Positions 1 through 8,345 are shown, counted from the first letter of the stretch. The stretch is DNA of 18,832 bases from Simkania sp. (GCA_028281425.1 JANQJX010000049.1:1-18832), one strand, 5' to 3'. Notes: generated by a model from the sequence alone, not told the origin. Translations and numbers: made by a program.

Positions 1-134
1 TACATACACAGAAGACCCACATATTTGCTTCGATGATAGCCTACTTGTAAATTGGAAATATTGAGAGTGAAGACAAAGTTAAGCCATTTTTTTTTGAAAT
101 ATAAACTCATCATCAGAGCAAATCAAATGGCATT

Positions 135-371
135 TCAAGAATTAAAGAATTTACAACAATAAGCTCTCTTTTTTGCGTAAGGTGAGTCTATCATGCTACA
201 CCCTCTTGGAAAGGTCATTTTTATTTTAACGGTATTTTTGAAAAAACAATCCTTCGAAAAATCAAATACTTGAATCACATGGTCTTCAAAAGTCAAATCG
301 AAGCATTGCCGGATGTCAATTTCAATAAGCTCTTTTTTTAAACTAAATACAAAATCTTCAGTAACGACGAT
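135..371 (-). pseudogene. Out-of-frame 3' continuation of the 338-850 gene
   Basis: On the minus strand the frame from 371 to the TGA at 135-137 is open for 78 codons, reading VVTEDFVFSLKKEL near its start. It has no ATG near its beginning (a TAG lies at 372-374). Its composition, mixing acidic, basic and aromatic residues, is protein-like. It overlaps the end of the 338-850 frame by about 30 bases, so a single indel between about 341 and 371 would join the two. The final residues (around 172-188) coincide with a 17-base string also present in the dispersed repeat at the far end of the window, so the original C-terminus may itself have been replaced. It could instead be a chance open frame, though 78 codons is long for such AT-rich DNA. 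Bases 1-134 hold nothing I recognise. Confidence 0.4.
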
Positions 372-850
372 CTATAATTGACGTCTTTGTGGGGAACTAT
401 CGCTTGTGGATTTCCACCTTTAGCACAACATTCACATACAAGAGACTGGCGAATGAAACTCCCAATGTTTACCACTGTTCCTATAACATCCAATGCAGCA
501 TTTATACGCCAGCCAAATTGTATGGCCTCCAAAATACCACGTGCAACTTGCGCGACTCCTGTTTCAAGCGCCTCACTATACCAACGTCCAATAATAGGCC
601 CAGGACTATTATCTGGATGACCTATAATCAATGTGACTACAGTTATAGAAAAACCTGTTACCATTCTTGTCATTCCAGAACAAAATGATATCCCAGGAAT
701 GTAACCCATGATATTGAATGCCCCATTGTGAATACGCAAAGCGGTAATAACAATATCCCTATTTCGGCGAGGGTAGAAAATTTCATCTTGATAAAACATA
801 TTAAATGTTTTTTGATTAATCGCAAAAAGTCCATAAGTATTTAGAGTCAT
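338..850 (-). CDS. Hypothetical protein with hydrophobic segments, probably frameshifted at its 3' end
   Basis: A 170-residue reading frame of unknown function. The start at 850 is supported by a GGAGT Shine-Dalgarno-like sequence about 8 bases upstream. The protein has Gly/Ile/Val-rich hydrophobic stretches, roughly residues 44-78 and 115-135, and a Cys-rich patch near 138-142 (CECC), which suggests a membrane-associated or inclusion-type protein. I recognise no catalytic motif. The last dozen residues (after about NYRSS) look like out-of-frame translation, because from 371 downward another minus-strand frame is open for 78 codons. The native protein was therefore probably about 240 residues. 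It may be a chlamydia-specific family, but that is only an impression from composition. Nothing upstream on the same strand suggests an operon. Confidence 0.6.
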   Translation of the reverse strand: MTLNTYGLFAINQKTFNMFYQDEIFYPRRNRDIVITALRIHNGAFNIMGYIPGISFCSGMTRMVTGFSITVVTLIIGHPDNSPGPIIGRWYSEALETGVAQVARGILEAIQFGWRINAALDVIGTVVNIGSFIRQSLVCECCAKGGNPQAIVPHKDVNYRSSLLKILYLV

Positions 851-994
851 ATTTTTTTTACTCCAAAATGTTAGTAAAATGATTTCAAAAGCAGATAAAT
901 TTATTTTTTGAGAAACTTAAACATCATATAGGATAACAAATTACCAGATTTTAACATATAGTTTTTTTAAGAGGTAGAAAATTTCCTTAAAAGA

Positions 995-1024
995 TTGACA
1001 AAAAAATTAAGTAAAATTTATACC
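995..1024 (+). promoter_or_regulatory. Candidate sigma70-type promoter upstream of pfp
   Basis: A perfect TTGACA at 995-1000 is followed after 18 bases by TATACC at 1019-1024 (4 of 6 matches to TATAAT). It points toward pfp, whose start is about 140 bases further on. It is the best promoter-like match I see in the gene-free stretch 851-1165, which otherwise is plain AT-rich sequence. Prediction by eye only. Confidence 0.35.
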
Positions 1025-1063
1025 GGTCTCAATCATCAAATTTACAAATTGGGTTTTAGATTT

Positions 1064-1088
1064 TCCCTCAAATAGGGATTTTCGTTTT
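1064..1088 (+). terminator. Small terminator-like hairpin in the pfp leader
   Basis: TCCCT (1064-1068) and AGGGA (1074-1078) form a 5-bp stem with loop CAAAT, followed directly by TTTTCGTTTT (1079-1088). The shape is that of a weak intrinsic terminator. It lies between the candidate promoter and pfp, so it could act as an attenuator, end a short leader RNA, or be chance. The stem is short. Confidence 0.25.
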
Positions 1089-1165
1089 ATGAACTATCAA
1101 GTGGCTTATTGTGTGTTTCCAAGTCCAATTTGATACGAATTTAAGAACTTGATCACTTTATCCAG

Positions 1166-2764
1166 ATGCTTATGATGTCAATGACCCCCCTTCAAAAAAA
1201 CCGCCTTTCCTATCCTCTTGAAGTTCCAAAAATTTTGTCCGATTTAAATAGGATAACCTTTAAAGAAGGGCAAAAAACAAGTGCCCAAAAAGATGCTTTG
1301 GCGATCCAAAAACATTTTCCAAGAACTTATGGCCGTCCTATTATGAAGCCGGCAAAAAAAGAAACCAATGCCTCTTCCAAAGTCCTCAAAGTTGGAGTCG
1401 TTCTTTCAGGGGGGCAAGCAGCAGGAGGGCACAATGTCATTATAGGTCTTTTTGATGCGCTTAAAAAAGATCATAAAAAAAGCCATCTTTTTGGTTTTTT
1501 GAATGGGCCTATTGGAATTCTTGAAGGAAAATATGTTGATCTTGCTGAAAAACAACTCTCCTTTTATCGTAATCAAGGAGGTTTTGATTTGATTGGATCA
1601 GGGCGTACGAAAATTGAAACAAAAGAACAATTTTCAAAAGCACTTCAAGTGATTGAAACATTAGATCTTGATGGACTTGTCATCATAGGAGGAGATGATT
1701 CAAATACAAATGCAGCTTTTCTTGCTGAATATCTACTAGAACATCATTGTAAGACGGCAGTTGTTGGAGTGCCCAAAACAATTGATGGTGATTTAAAAAA
1801 TGACCATGTTGCAATTTCTTTTGGATTTGATACAGCTTGTCGTACCTACTCTGAGATGATTGGTAATATTGCTCGAGATGCCCTTTCTGCAAAGAAGTAT
1901 ACGCATTTTATCAAGCTTATGGGACGTTCAGCGTCTCATATTGCTCTTGAATGTGCCTTGCAAACTCAACCTAATTATACTTTAATTGGAGAAGAAGTTG
2001 CAAAAAAAAGGCAAAGTCTTAAAGAGATTACAGAAGATCTTGCTGATCTTATTAAAAAAAGAACTCTTTCTGGAAAGAACTATGGAGTGATCTTAATTCC
2101 CGAAGGTCTTATCGAATTTATTTCGGAAATGAAAAACTTAATCGAAGAACTCAATGCTTTGCTTGCGACTAAAAAAGATCCTGTAGAACATCTTGGCTCA
2201 AGTGCAAAGGAGACATTGACCTTTTTACCCAAGCACATCCAAAAACAACTTCTTCTTGATCGAGATCCCCATGGAAATGTTCAAGTCTCTCATATTCAAA
2301 CAGAGACTTTGCTAAGTCATTTAGTGAGAGAAAGGCTTAAAAGAGAAAAAGGTGATAAAACATTTAATCCCGTTCATCACTTTTTTGGATATGAAGGGCG
2401 TGCTGGCTTTCCTTCTCACTTTGATGCAACTTATTGTTATAGTCTTGGAATGCTTTCAGCTCTTCTTATTCGAGAAAGATTAAGTGGCTACATGAGCTGT
2501 ATTCAGGGATTAGAAAAACCTCCTTTAGAATGGGAAATTTACGCCCTTCCCATGACGAGTTTCATGAATATTGAAATACGGAAGGGAAAAGAAAAACCAG
2601 TCATTCAAAAGGCTCTTGTAAATCTTGATGGAAAACTTTTTAAAAGGTTTGAAAAAGAGCGAGAAAAATGGAAGTTAGAAGATCATTATCGTTATCTTGG
2701 TCCTATTCAGTTCGATAGGGATTTTAGTTGGGGGGATCAAACTCCATTATCGCTTGTTAATTAG
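1166..2764 (+). CDS. pfp: Pyrophosphate-fructose 6-phosphate 1-phosphotransferase
   Basis: Cytoplasmic PPi-dependent phosphofructokinase (532 aa), which reversibly phosphorylates fructose 6-phosphate to fructose 1,6-bisphosphate in glycolysis/gluconeogenesis. Visible motifs are the phosphate-binding loop VVLSGGQAAGG (about 78-88), GGDDS (175-179) and PKTIDGDL (203-210). The aspartate-rich GGDD in place of the GGDGS of ATP-PFKs marks PPi use. The length, with its long N-terminal extension and C-terminal insert, fits the long plant-beta-like clade typical of chlamydiae and spirochaetes. The start is uncertain: ATG codons occur at 1166, 1172, 1175 and 1181, and none has a clear Shine-Dalgarno sequence. 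The next gene is 192 bases downstream across AT-rich sequence with no obvious terminator, so co-transcription is possible. Chlamydiae often carry two PFP paralogues; I cannot say which one this is. Confidence 0.93.
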   Translation: MLMMSMTPLQKNRLSYPLEVPKILSDLNRITFKEGQKTSAQKDALAIQKHFPRTYGRPIMKPAKKETNASSKVLKVGVVLSGGQAAGGHNVIIGLFDALKKDHKKSHLFGFLNGPIGILEGKYVDLAEKQLSFYRNQGGFDLIGSGRTKIETKEQFSKALQVIETLDLDGLVIIGGDDSNTNAAFLAEYLLEHHCKTAVVGVPKTIDGDLKNDHVAISFGFDTACRTYSEMIGNIARDALSAKKYTHFIKLMGRSASHIALECALQTQPNYTLIGEEVAKKRQSLKEITEDLADLIKKRTLSGKNYGVILIPEGLIEFISEMKNLIEELNALLATKKDPVEHLGSSAKETLTFLPKHIQKQLLLDRDPHGNVQVSHIQTETLLSHLVRERLKREKGDKTFNPVHHFFGYEGRAGFPSHFDATYCYSLGMLSALLIRERLSGYMSCIQGLEKPPLEWEIYALPMTSFMNIEIRKGKEKPVIQKALVNLDGKLFKRFEKEREKWKLEDHYRYLGPIQFDRDFSWGDQTPLSLVN

Positions 2765-2956
2765 TTTCTTTATTTCATTATTTGATTTTTAATTTTTAAT
2801 TTTATAATTAGTTGATTATATCGATTTCATAACTATTTTAATCAAATGAAACGGAATTTTTTAGCAAAGAAGGTCATTTTCAATCGTTTCATAAGTGATA
2901 TAGGGGTTTCGAATAAGAATTTTTGAATTTATTTTTATTTATTTTATTGATTTATA

Positions 2957-3964
2957 ATGGAAAAGTATCAGTTTCATTCTTTTAATAAAAAGGGATCTCG
3001 TTTTATTAATCCTTATTGTAAAAAAAATAAAAGGGGAATTGTGGATCTTCTTCTTTGGGGATTGGGATATTATAATGATAAGTCTTCTTCAAATATTCCC
3101 CCTAATTTCAGCTATCCCAATCCTTCAAAGAAAGTGAAACATCAAAATCCTACAGCAATGTGGATCAACCATTGTAGCTTTTTAATTCAAATAGATGGTC
3201 TCCATCTTCTTACTGATCCGATATGGAGTCAACGGTGCTCTCCTTTTTCTTTTGTTGGACCTAGAAGAAAACATCAGCTTCCTTTTTCTTTAGAAAAACT
3301 CCCTCCTATTGATCTTGTTTTGATTAGTCATGACCATTATGATCATCTTGACAGGCAAACAGTTAGAAAATTGCATCAACTCAATCCTTCTATTTTATGG
3401 GTTGTTCCTCTAGGGGTAGGAAAATGGATGAACAAACAAAAAATTACCCATGTTATTGAATTGGGATGGTGGGATGAAGTATTTCTTGAGGTTGAAGGGG
3501 ATCCTCCTTTAGAGATCAAGGTCAGTGCCGTTCCCTCTCAACATTTTTCTGGACGGGCCCTTTTTGATAAGAATCAAAGACTATGGGTAGGTTATGTCAT
3601 TGAATTTAAACGTTTTAAGAAAAGAAAAAAACGGGTCTATTTCGTTGGTGATACGGGATACAATACAAAGGATTTTAAGGCAATCGGTAAACGTTTTAAG
3701 GAGATAGATTTGAGTTTAATTCCTATTGGAACATATCTTCCTAAGAAGTTTATGGAGCCAGTGCATATCAGTCCAAAGAAAGCGATGCTTATCCATAAAG
3801 AGGTCAATTCTAAGCTCAGTGTTGGAATGCATTGGAAAACATTTCGTCTTTCTGGAGAATCTCTCTATCAGCCTCCTTATGATCTTTATAAAGCACTGAC
3901 TCAAGCTAAACTCAATCCTGAAACCTTTCGTGTTTTAGATCCTGGGCAAAAGATAAATTGGTAG
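2957..3964 (+). CDS. NAPE-PLD/RomA-like metallo-beta-lactamase-fold hydrolase
   Basis: A 335-aa metallo-beta-lactamase-fold protein of the branch containing N-acyl-phosphatidylethanolamine phospholipase D and bacterial RomA/UlaG-like proteins. The metal ligands are visible in order: HDHYDHLD (His125, Asp126, His127, Asp129, His130), His195 in SQHFSGR, Asp231 in VGDTGY, and the late motifs EPVHISP (His269) and GMHWKTFRLS (His291). This full set is typical of the NAPE-PLD branch and indicates an intact dinuclear zinc site. No signal peptide is visible; residues 29-38 are weakly hydrophobic and could aid peripheral membrane contact. The substrate is unknown: a phospholipid phosphodiester is plausible by family, but not shown. 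The start lacks a good Shine-Dalgarno sequence. The next gene follows after 33 bases. Confidence 0.85.
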   Translation: MEKYQFHSFNKKGSRFINPYCKKNKRGIVDLLLWGLGYYNDKSSSNIPPNFSYPNPSKKVKHQNPTAMWINHCSFLIQIDGLHLLTDPIWSQRCSPFSFVGPRRKHQLPFSLEKLPPIDLVLISHDHYDHLDRQTVRKLHQLNPSILWVVPLGVGKWMNKQKITHVIELGWWDEVFLEVEGDPPLEIKVSAVPSQHFSGRALFDKNQRLWVGYVIEFKRFKKRKKRVYFVGDTGYNTKDFKAIGKRFKEIDLSLIPIGTYLPKKFMEPVHISPKKAMLIHKEVNSKLSVGMHWKTFRLSGESLYQPPYDLYKALTQAKLNPETFRVLDPGQKINW

Positions 3965-3997
3965 ATTTTTTAAAATAAGGAACTTATTCTTTCAAGT

Positions 3998-4663
3998 ATG
4001 AGTTTGGTTTTTAACTTTTTTAAATATACCTACAAAGATTTAATGGAGGCTCTTTATATACGCAAAACATTTTACTGTGATAGACGTTTCCATGCGATTG
4101 ATTGCACTCTTTTAAACAAATATATTTTAAAAAGCCCTTATCGAATCAGTAAAAAATATCTAAAAAAAAGAAAAGATAGAAATATTTATTCTTATGGAGA
4201 AACTCCTCTTAAGACTTTTGATTTTTTGGCTAAAAAAATCAAAATTGGTCCTCATCATCGAGTTTTAGATCTAGGTTGCGGGCGAGGACGGGGTCTTTTT
4301 TTTCTTGCCCATTTTTACAAGTGTGAAGTGATTGGAATTGAAAGGATTCCTCAATTTGTCAAATTAGCTCGCTTTGTTGCTCAAAAATTTCAAATACAAA
4401 ATGCCTCTTTTTTATGTGGAGATATGCTTCAGATGACTTTACCTCAAGTGGATATCATCTATCTTTTTGGAAGTGATTTATCGGATAAAACAATTGATCG
4501 ATTGGTCAAGCGCCTTAAAACATGTGCAGCTCAGACACAGATTTTAAGTGTGAGTTATTCATTAATCGACTATGATCCAACAAATAGTTTTTGGCTAAAG
4601 GAAAGCTTCCCCCTCTTTTTCCCTTGGGGGAAAACGGAAGGTTATTTGCAGGTAAGACGATGA
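3998..4663 (+). CDS. Class I SAM-dependent methyltransferase
   Basis: A 221-aa protein with the Rossmann-type S-adenosylmethionine binding motif RVLDLGCGRGRG (about 88-99) and the acidic residue ending strand 2, VIGIE (Glu115). An aspartate after CG (GDM, about 141) and the hydrophobic strand VDIIYLFGSD give motifs II/post-II. The first 85 residues are basic and lack motifs, and may form a substrate or membrane-contact region. The substrate is not identifiable; the loop after motif I resembles broad small-molecule, lipid or protein methyltransferases. It sits 33 bases after the MBL-fold gene, and its TGA stop overlaps the ATG of the pterin dehydratase (ATGA), so the last two genes are translationally coupled. 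An AAGGAA string lies too far upstream (about 18 bases) to define the start firmly. Confidence 0.75.
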   Translation: MSLVFNFFKYTYKDLMEALYIRKTFYCDRRFHAIDCTLLNKYILKSPYRISKKYLKKRKDRNIYSYGETPLKTFDFLAKKIKIGPHHRVLDLGCGRGRGLFFLAHFYKCEVIGIERIPQFVKLARFVAQKFQIQNASFLCGDMLQMTLPQVDIIYLFGSDLSDKTIDRLVKRLKTCAAQTQILSVSYSLIDYDPTNSFWLKESFPLFFPWGKTEGYLQVRR

Positions 4664-5004
4664 ATGATTTGAATAAAAAAAAATGTTTGCCTTGTACTGG
4701 AGTAGGGGGTCCCTTAAAAAAGGAGGCGTTGGATACTTTTTGCTCTCAGCTTGCAGAGGGTTGGGAAGTCAAAGATCAGCATCATTTGGAAAAAACATTT
4801 TTGTTTAAAAATTTTGAAATGTCGCTTGCTTTTACCAATGTGATTGGAAAAATTGCCGAGCAAGAAAAGCATCATCCTGATATTTATCTAAGTTATGGAA
4901 AAGTCAAAGTCTTTATTTGGACACATAAAATTGATGGGTTGAGTGAAAGTGATTTCATTTTAGCAGATAAAATTGAAACTGAGTTCATTTCCCATCAAGG
5001 GTAA
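4660..5004 (+). CDS. phhB: Pterin-4a-carbinolamine dehydratase
   Basis: A 114-aa PCD/DCoH family protein, which dehydrates 4a-hydroxytetrahydrobiopterin to help regenerate the pterin cofactor of aromatic amino acid hydroxylases. The core motif EKHHPDIYLSYGKVKV contains the catalytic His-His-Pro, followed by the conserved Trp-Thr-His and LSESDFILADKIE. The N-terminal CLPCTGVGGPL matches the common Cys-x-x-Cys leader of bacterial PCDs. I start it at 4660 rather than the upstream in-frame ATG at 4591. The residues in between are the methyltransferase tail read out of frame, the family normally starts just before the CxPC motif, and 4660 gives an ATGA overlap with the preceding gene. No aromatic amino acid hydroxylase is in this window; chlamydiae can carry one elsewhere. 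Its stop faces convergent ispG across a palindromic repeat. Confidence 0.9.
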   Translation: MNDLNKKKCLPCTGVGGPLKKEALDTFCSQLAEGWEVKDQHHLEKTFLFKNFEMSLAFTNVIGKIAEQEKHHPDIYLSYGKVKVFIWTHKIDGLSESDFILADKIETEFISHQG

Positions 5005-5070
5005 TGCCTTTTATATTTTTATCCGTGATTGATTTTTTAATTTCTCCATCTGCTTAAAATCCCGGATTGC

Positions 5071-5237
5071 CATCTATTTTGCATGCCCAATCTAGAGAAA
5101 TCCATAGGCTCTGTTTTCCAATACATTCAATAAACTCTTTTAGGCTGAAAACTTATCCCCTCGAAAATTTCTTAAGTCTCAAAAAACAGTTTGTGGGCCT
5201 TTTCGAAAGAAGGGGCATGCGAAATGCAGGCTAAGCT
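5071..5237. repeat. Palindromic dispersed repeat, copy A (complete)
   Basis: The ends are inverted copies of each other: ATTTTGCATGCCC at 5076-5088 and GGGCATGCGAAAT at 5213-5225. The inverted homology continues inward through CTCTGTTTTCC on the left and AAAAACAGTTTG on the right. The central segment, read on the minus strand, matches the cores of copies B, C and D. Just outside lies the short perfect palindrome TAAGCTTGA-A-TCAAGCTTA (5232-5250). It fills the gap between the convergent phhB and ispG ends and encodes nothing. The rest of 5005-5345 shows no gene. Confidence 0.75.
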
Positions 5238-5345
5238 TGAATCAAGCTTAACCTCTCCCATAAAAATCCCAATCGATTTTGGAGTGTCTTTGGAAAATGA
5301 ACCATGTATTTTTAGTGACTTAAGTTAATTTTTGCAAAGGTTAGA

Positions 5346-7199
5346 CTAGGCATTAGTGCCTTGAAAGGCTGTGACTTCTTGTTCGGGTTCAACCCAACAA
5401 CCTTCTTTTTTGATCAAAGCAATCAAACGCTCTAAGGCATCTGAAGAAGGAATATTTTTTTCAACACACTTTTTTTTCCGATAAAGGTCCACTTTGCCTT
5501 GGCCTGATCCCACATACCCAAAATCGGCATCTGCCATTTCTCCAGGCCCATTGACAATACATCCCATAATAGCAATTTTAACCCCCTTTAGATGACTTGT
5601 ATGCAAACGAATCTTTTTCGTGACTTCTTGCAGATTAAAGAGCGTGCGCCCACAACTTGGACAAGCAATAAATTCGGTTTTAGAAGCACGCATTCGACAT
5701 GCTTGAAGAAGGTTAAATGAAAGAGAGCTATTTTTTGCCATTTCCATTTGGGTTTTTAAAAGGACCCCTTCTCCTAAACCATCTGCAAGAAGAGCTCCAA
5801 GTTCAGCTGAAGCATTGATTAAAATATCTTTTTCATTCATAAGATAATCCCCAACTAAAATGACAGGAGTATCGAGTTTATTTTTCAAAAGCCATTCGAA
5901 AAAATAACGTCCTTCATGCAATTTAGAACGTCCAAGTTCTAATAAGATGAAGCGGACTGATTTTTCTGTTAAAAGGCGTTTCCAAATTTTAAAGTCTCTA
6001 AGAGAAACCCATACCCCATCTGCCCTATGATCTAATTGCGCAATGTCTTGGATAAGAAAGGTTCCTTCTATTCCTGTTGTTTTTGTCAAAATTGGAATTT
6101 GACTTTTTTGGATTGAGCTAAGATCATCACTCGGCAGAAGAGTTTCAAGATAAAGCAAATCAGGCTTTTGAGAAAGCTCTTGAAAATGATCTGGATGTGA
6201 AAGAAAAAGAACGACAGAACCCTTGGGATGAAGAAGAGAGTCTTTTTTCACAAAACGCCTTTCTATATTTTGAAAATTACGCTCTGTTTCGATAAAAGAG
6301 ACCATCTTTTCCCGCCTTACCCTTTCCATACAACGAAGGAGCCGTTGACATGGATCTATTTCATGCCAAGGATCTTCTGTAAGAGAAACCCGAATCGTAT
6401 CTCCTAAGCCATCTAAAAGAAGAGCGCCTATCCCCACTGCCGATTTAATACGTCCATCTTCTCCATCTCCCGCCTCAGTCACTCCAAGATGAAGAGGATA
6501 GTCCCAACCCAATTCAAGCATACGATGGACAAGAAGACGATAGGCTTGAATCATCACCTGAGGATGGCTGGATTTCATTGAAAAGAGAAAATTATGAAAT
6601 CCTTTTTTTCGACAAACATCAGCAAACTCTAGTGCAGACTCAACCATCCCCAAAGGTGTGTTCCCATAACGGTTCATAATGCGATCAGATAAAGATCCAT
6701 GATTCGTTCCAATGCGTATCGCTCGCTTTAGTTTAAGACACTTTTCAACAAGTGGACCAAACACAGTTTCAATTTTCTTCAGCTGCTTTTGGTAAATATC
6801 CTTATCATAAACACTTCTTTTAAAAATAGCGCGAGGGTCGATAAAATTTCCGGGATTAATTCGAACCTTATCAACAAAATCAGCCACAAAAAGAGCAGCT
6901 TTTGGATAAAAATGAATATCGGCAACAAGAGGAATTGTATACCCTTTTTGAAGAAGCTTATTCTTGATGCACTCACATGCTTTAGCTTCTTTTATCCCTT
7001 GAACCGTCACCCGAGCTATTTCACACCCTTCATCTGCAAGGTGCATAATCTGATCAACTGTTTTTAAAACATCATCTGTTGGGGTTGTTGTCATCGATTG
7101 GATCCGAATAGGATTCTCTTTCCCCACAGCAACCGAACCAATTTTTACTTCACGTGTTTTAAAACGTTTGGTTTGGTAAATAGCTTCACAGTAACGCAT
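5346..7199 (-). CDS. ispG: 4-hydroxy-3-methylbut-2-enyl-diphosphate synthase, long chlamydial/plant form
   Basis: IspG (GcpE), the iron-sulfur enzyme of the MEP isoprenoid pathway, which converts 2-C-methyl-D-erythritol 2,4-cyclodiphosphate to HMBPP. At 617 aa it is much longer than the roughly 370-aa E. coli protein. An N-terminal TIM-barrel (about 1-290, with IRIQSMTTTPTDD and VRINPGNF) and a C-terminal [4Fe-4S] domain (about 500-617) are separated by the extra domain seen in plants and chlamydiae. The cluster ligands are intact: Cys513 and Cys516 in CPSCGRT, and Cys547 with Glu554 in GCIVNGPGE. The start at 7199 has AAGGAAAAGG just upstream and matches the family N-terminus (TREVKIGSVAVG). 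It appears monocistronic: convergent with phhB, with tRNA-Asn more than 450 bases upstream. Confidence 0.97.
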   Translation of the reverse strand: MRYCEAIYQTKRFKTREVKIGSVAVGKENPIRIQSMTTTPTDDVLKTVDQIMHLADEGCEIARVTVQGIKEAKACECIKNKLLQKGYTIPLVADIHFYPKAALFVADFVDKVRINPGNFIDPRAIFKRSVYDKDIYQKQLKKIETVFGPLVEKCLKLKRAIRIGTNHGSLSDRIMNRYGNTPLGMVESALEFADVCRKKGFHNFLFSMKSSHPQVMIQAYRLLVHRMLELGWDYPLHLGVTEAGDGEDGRIKSAVGIGALLLDGLGDTIRVSLTEDPWHEIDPCQRLLRCMERVRREKMVSFIETERNFQNIERRFVKKDSLLHPKGSVVLFLSHPDHFQELSQKPDLLYLETLLPSDDLSSIQKSQIPILTKTTGIEGTFLIQDIAQLDHRADGVWVSLRDFKIWKRLLTEKSVRFILLELGRSKLHEGRYFFEWLLKNKLDTPVILVGDYLMNEKDILINASAELGALLADGLGEGVLLKTQMEMAKNSSLSFNLLQACRMRASKTEFIACPSCGRTLFNLQEVTKKIRLHTSHLKGVKIAIMGCIVNGPGEMADADFGYVGSGQGKVDLYRKKKCVEKNIPSSDALERLIALIKKEGCWVEPEQEVTAFQGTNA

Positions 7200-7394
7200 A
7201 AAAGACCTTTTCCTTTATGAAGCTTTTGAATTTTTGCAATTTTATTTCAACCATAAATTAACATAAATATTTCAAAAGTACATAGACTATTTTTTTGCGC
7301 CAAAAAATTATTGCAAATCTTTCTATTTTTATTGAGATTCAAAAGATTCATTGCAACTGCTTTTTGTTTTGCTTAAAATGAAATAACTTGGAGT

Positions 7395-7562
7395 GCATCC
7401 TATTTCGCATGCCCTCTCTGGAAAAAGGTGTACAGACTGTTTTTGGAAACACCAAGAAATTCCCGAAGGGATAAGTTTGCAATCTAACCTAAAAAAAATT
7501 ATTGGATGTCCCAGCAAAACAGAGGATGCGGATTTTTTCATGGGTGGCGAAAAACAGGGGCT
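7395..7562. repeat. Palindromic dispersed repeat, copy B (complete)
   Basis: The left end ATTTCGCATGCCC (7402-7414) and a degenerate right end GGGTGGCGAAAAA (7542-7554) are inverted relative to each other. The centre carries the shared strings AATTCCCGAAGGGATAAG, CAATCTAACCTAAAA and ATTGGATGTC, then AACAGAG. A long open frame over it (7393-7746) also runs across the tRNA gene and is not credible. The rest of the gap 7200-7657 is AT-rich; it should hold the ispG promoter, but I cannot point to it. Confidence 0.7.
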
Positions 7563-7657
7563 AACTCCTGAATTTAAATTTTCCGAGTTAGTCATGTCCT
7601 CTTTTGCCTCCGAATGGCAATTTTTGCCTTTTAGTGGTCCTCAACTAAGAATGAAAA

Positions 7658-7729
7658 CTCCGGATGCTGGATTCGAACCAGCGACCAACGGATTAACAGT
7701 CCGCTGCTCTACCGCTGAGCTAATCCGGA
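7658..7729 (-). tRNA. tRNA-Asn (anticodon GTT)
   Basis: The minus strand folds into a complete cloverleaf of 72 nt. The acceptor stem TCCGGAT/ATCCGGA has 7 perfect pairs. The D arm is GCTC/GAGC, the anticodon arm GCGGA-CTGTTAA-TCCGT, and the T arm GCTGG-TTCGAAT-CCAGC. The anticodon GTT (plus-strand aac at 7695-7697) reads asparagine codons, and the discriminator base is G as expected for tRNA-Asn. CCA is not encoded. A TTTT run directly after the gene could serve as a termination or processing site. Confidence 0.97.
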
Positions 7730-7845
7730 ACAATGATGACGTTTAGAACCTTATCGGATAAAACTTATATCAAATGACATATATTATCAATAGTTTCAGA
7801 TGATCTTGCTATAATTATAAGCCCTGTCATAAACTTTAAGCCAAG

Positions 7846-8316
7846 ATGATTTCCTATAAAGAACTGACACATTTTATATGGCGATTTATGCGTCCCCAGA
7901 AATGGCTTTTCTTTTTTGTCTTTTTTCTTGACCTCTTCGTTTGGTCTTTGGATGCACTTCTCTGGCCCTATATTCTTCATCATATGGTCGATATTTTTAC
8001 CCGTTTTGATGGAGATCGTTTTGCTGCTTGGCATTCCTTAAAATGGATTATCTTAGGAGGACTTGGACTCACTATCTATGTAGAAACGGCCTCAAGAACC
8101 ATGGGTTTTCTAATGGCAAAGGGAGTTCCGAAGCTTCTAGCTGATATTCGAATGACCCTTTTTGATCATATTCAGCACCACTCTCCTCATTACTTTAATA
8201 ACCGATTTGCTGGAACTCTTGCGAACAAAATCACAGACGTCACAACCCAGGTAGAGCTTATGATCCATCAGCTCTTTTGGCCTATCCTTCCCGCGATGTC
8301 AAGCCAAAATCATTAA
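7846..8316 (+). pseudogene. Truncated ABC exporter, N-terminal transmembrane part only
   Basis: The open frame gives 156 aa. The first ~150 residues look like the start of an ABC-transporter type 1 (exporter) half-molecule: a cytoplasmic lead-in, a hydrophobic helix at about 18-45, another near 66-82, and the elbow/coupling region GVPKLLADIRMTLFDHIQHHSPHYF followed by GTLANKITDVTTQVE. A full half-transporter is about 580 aa with a second membrane portion and an ATPase domain; neither is found downstream in any frame. Homology-like sequence stops after WPILPA (about 8295), and from about 8310 the DNA matches the palindromic repeat core. I therefore call it a decayed gene cut by a repeat-associated deletion or insertion. 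It could still be translated as a short membrane protein. There is no strong Shine-Dalgarno sequence. Confidence 0.7.
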
Positions 8317-8345
8317 GCTTGCAACCTCACCTAGAAGAATTTAGA
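8310..8345 (+). repeat. Fragment of the palindromic repeat core, copy F
   Basis: GCTTGCAACCTCACCTAGAA followed by GAATTTAGATGA parallels the core of copy B (GTTTGCAATCTAACCTAAAA, then a TTATTGGATG-like string). It begins right where the ABC exporter homology ends. The palindromic arms are not clearly retained. Confidence 0.5.

Noticed and set aside
4591..4659. Longer N-terminus for the pterin dehydratase starting at 4591
   Set aside because: The added residues are the methyltransferase tail read out of frame; the family start and the ATGA overlap favour 4660.
5071..5237. CRISPR array or toxin-antitoxin pair in the repeat-rich gaps
   Set aside because: Repeats are dispersed and palindromic rather than regularly spaced direct repeats, and there are no cas genes or paired small ORFs.
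7393..7746. 117-codon plus-strand open frame between ispG and the ABC remnant
   Set aside because: It runs through palindromic repeat copy B and across the antisense of tRNA-Asn, and its translation has no protein-like motif.
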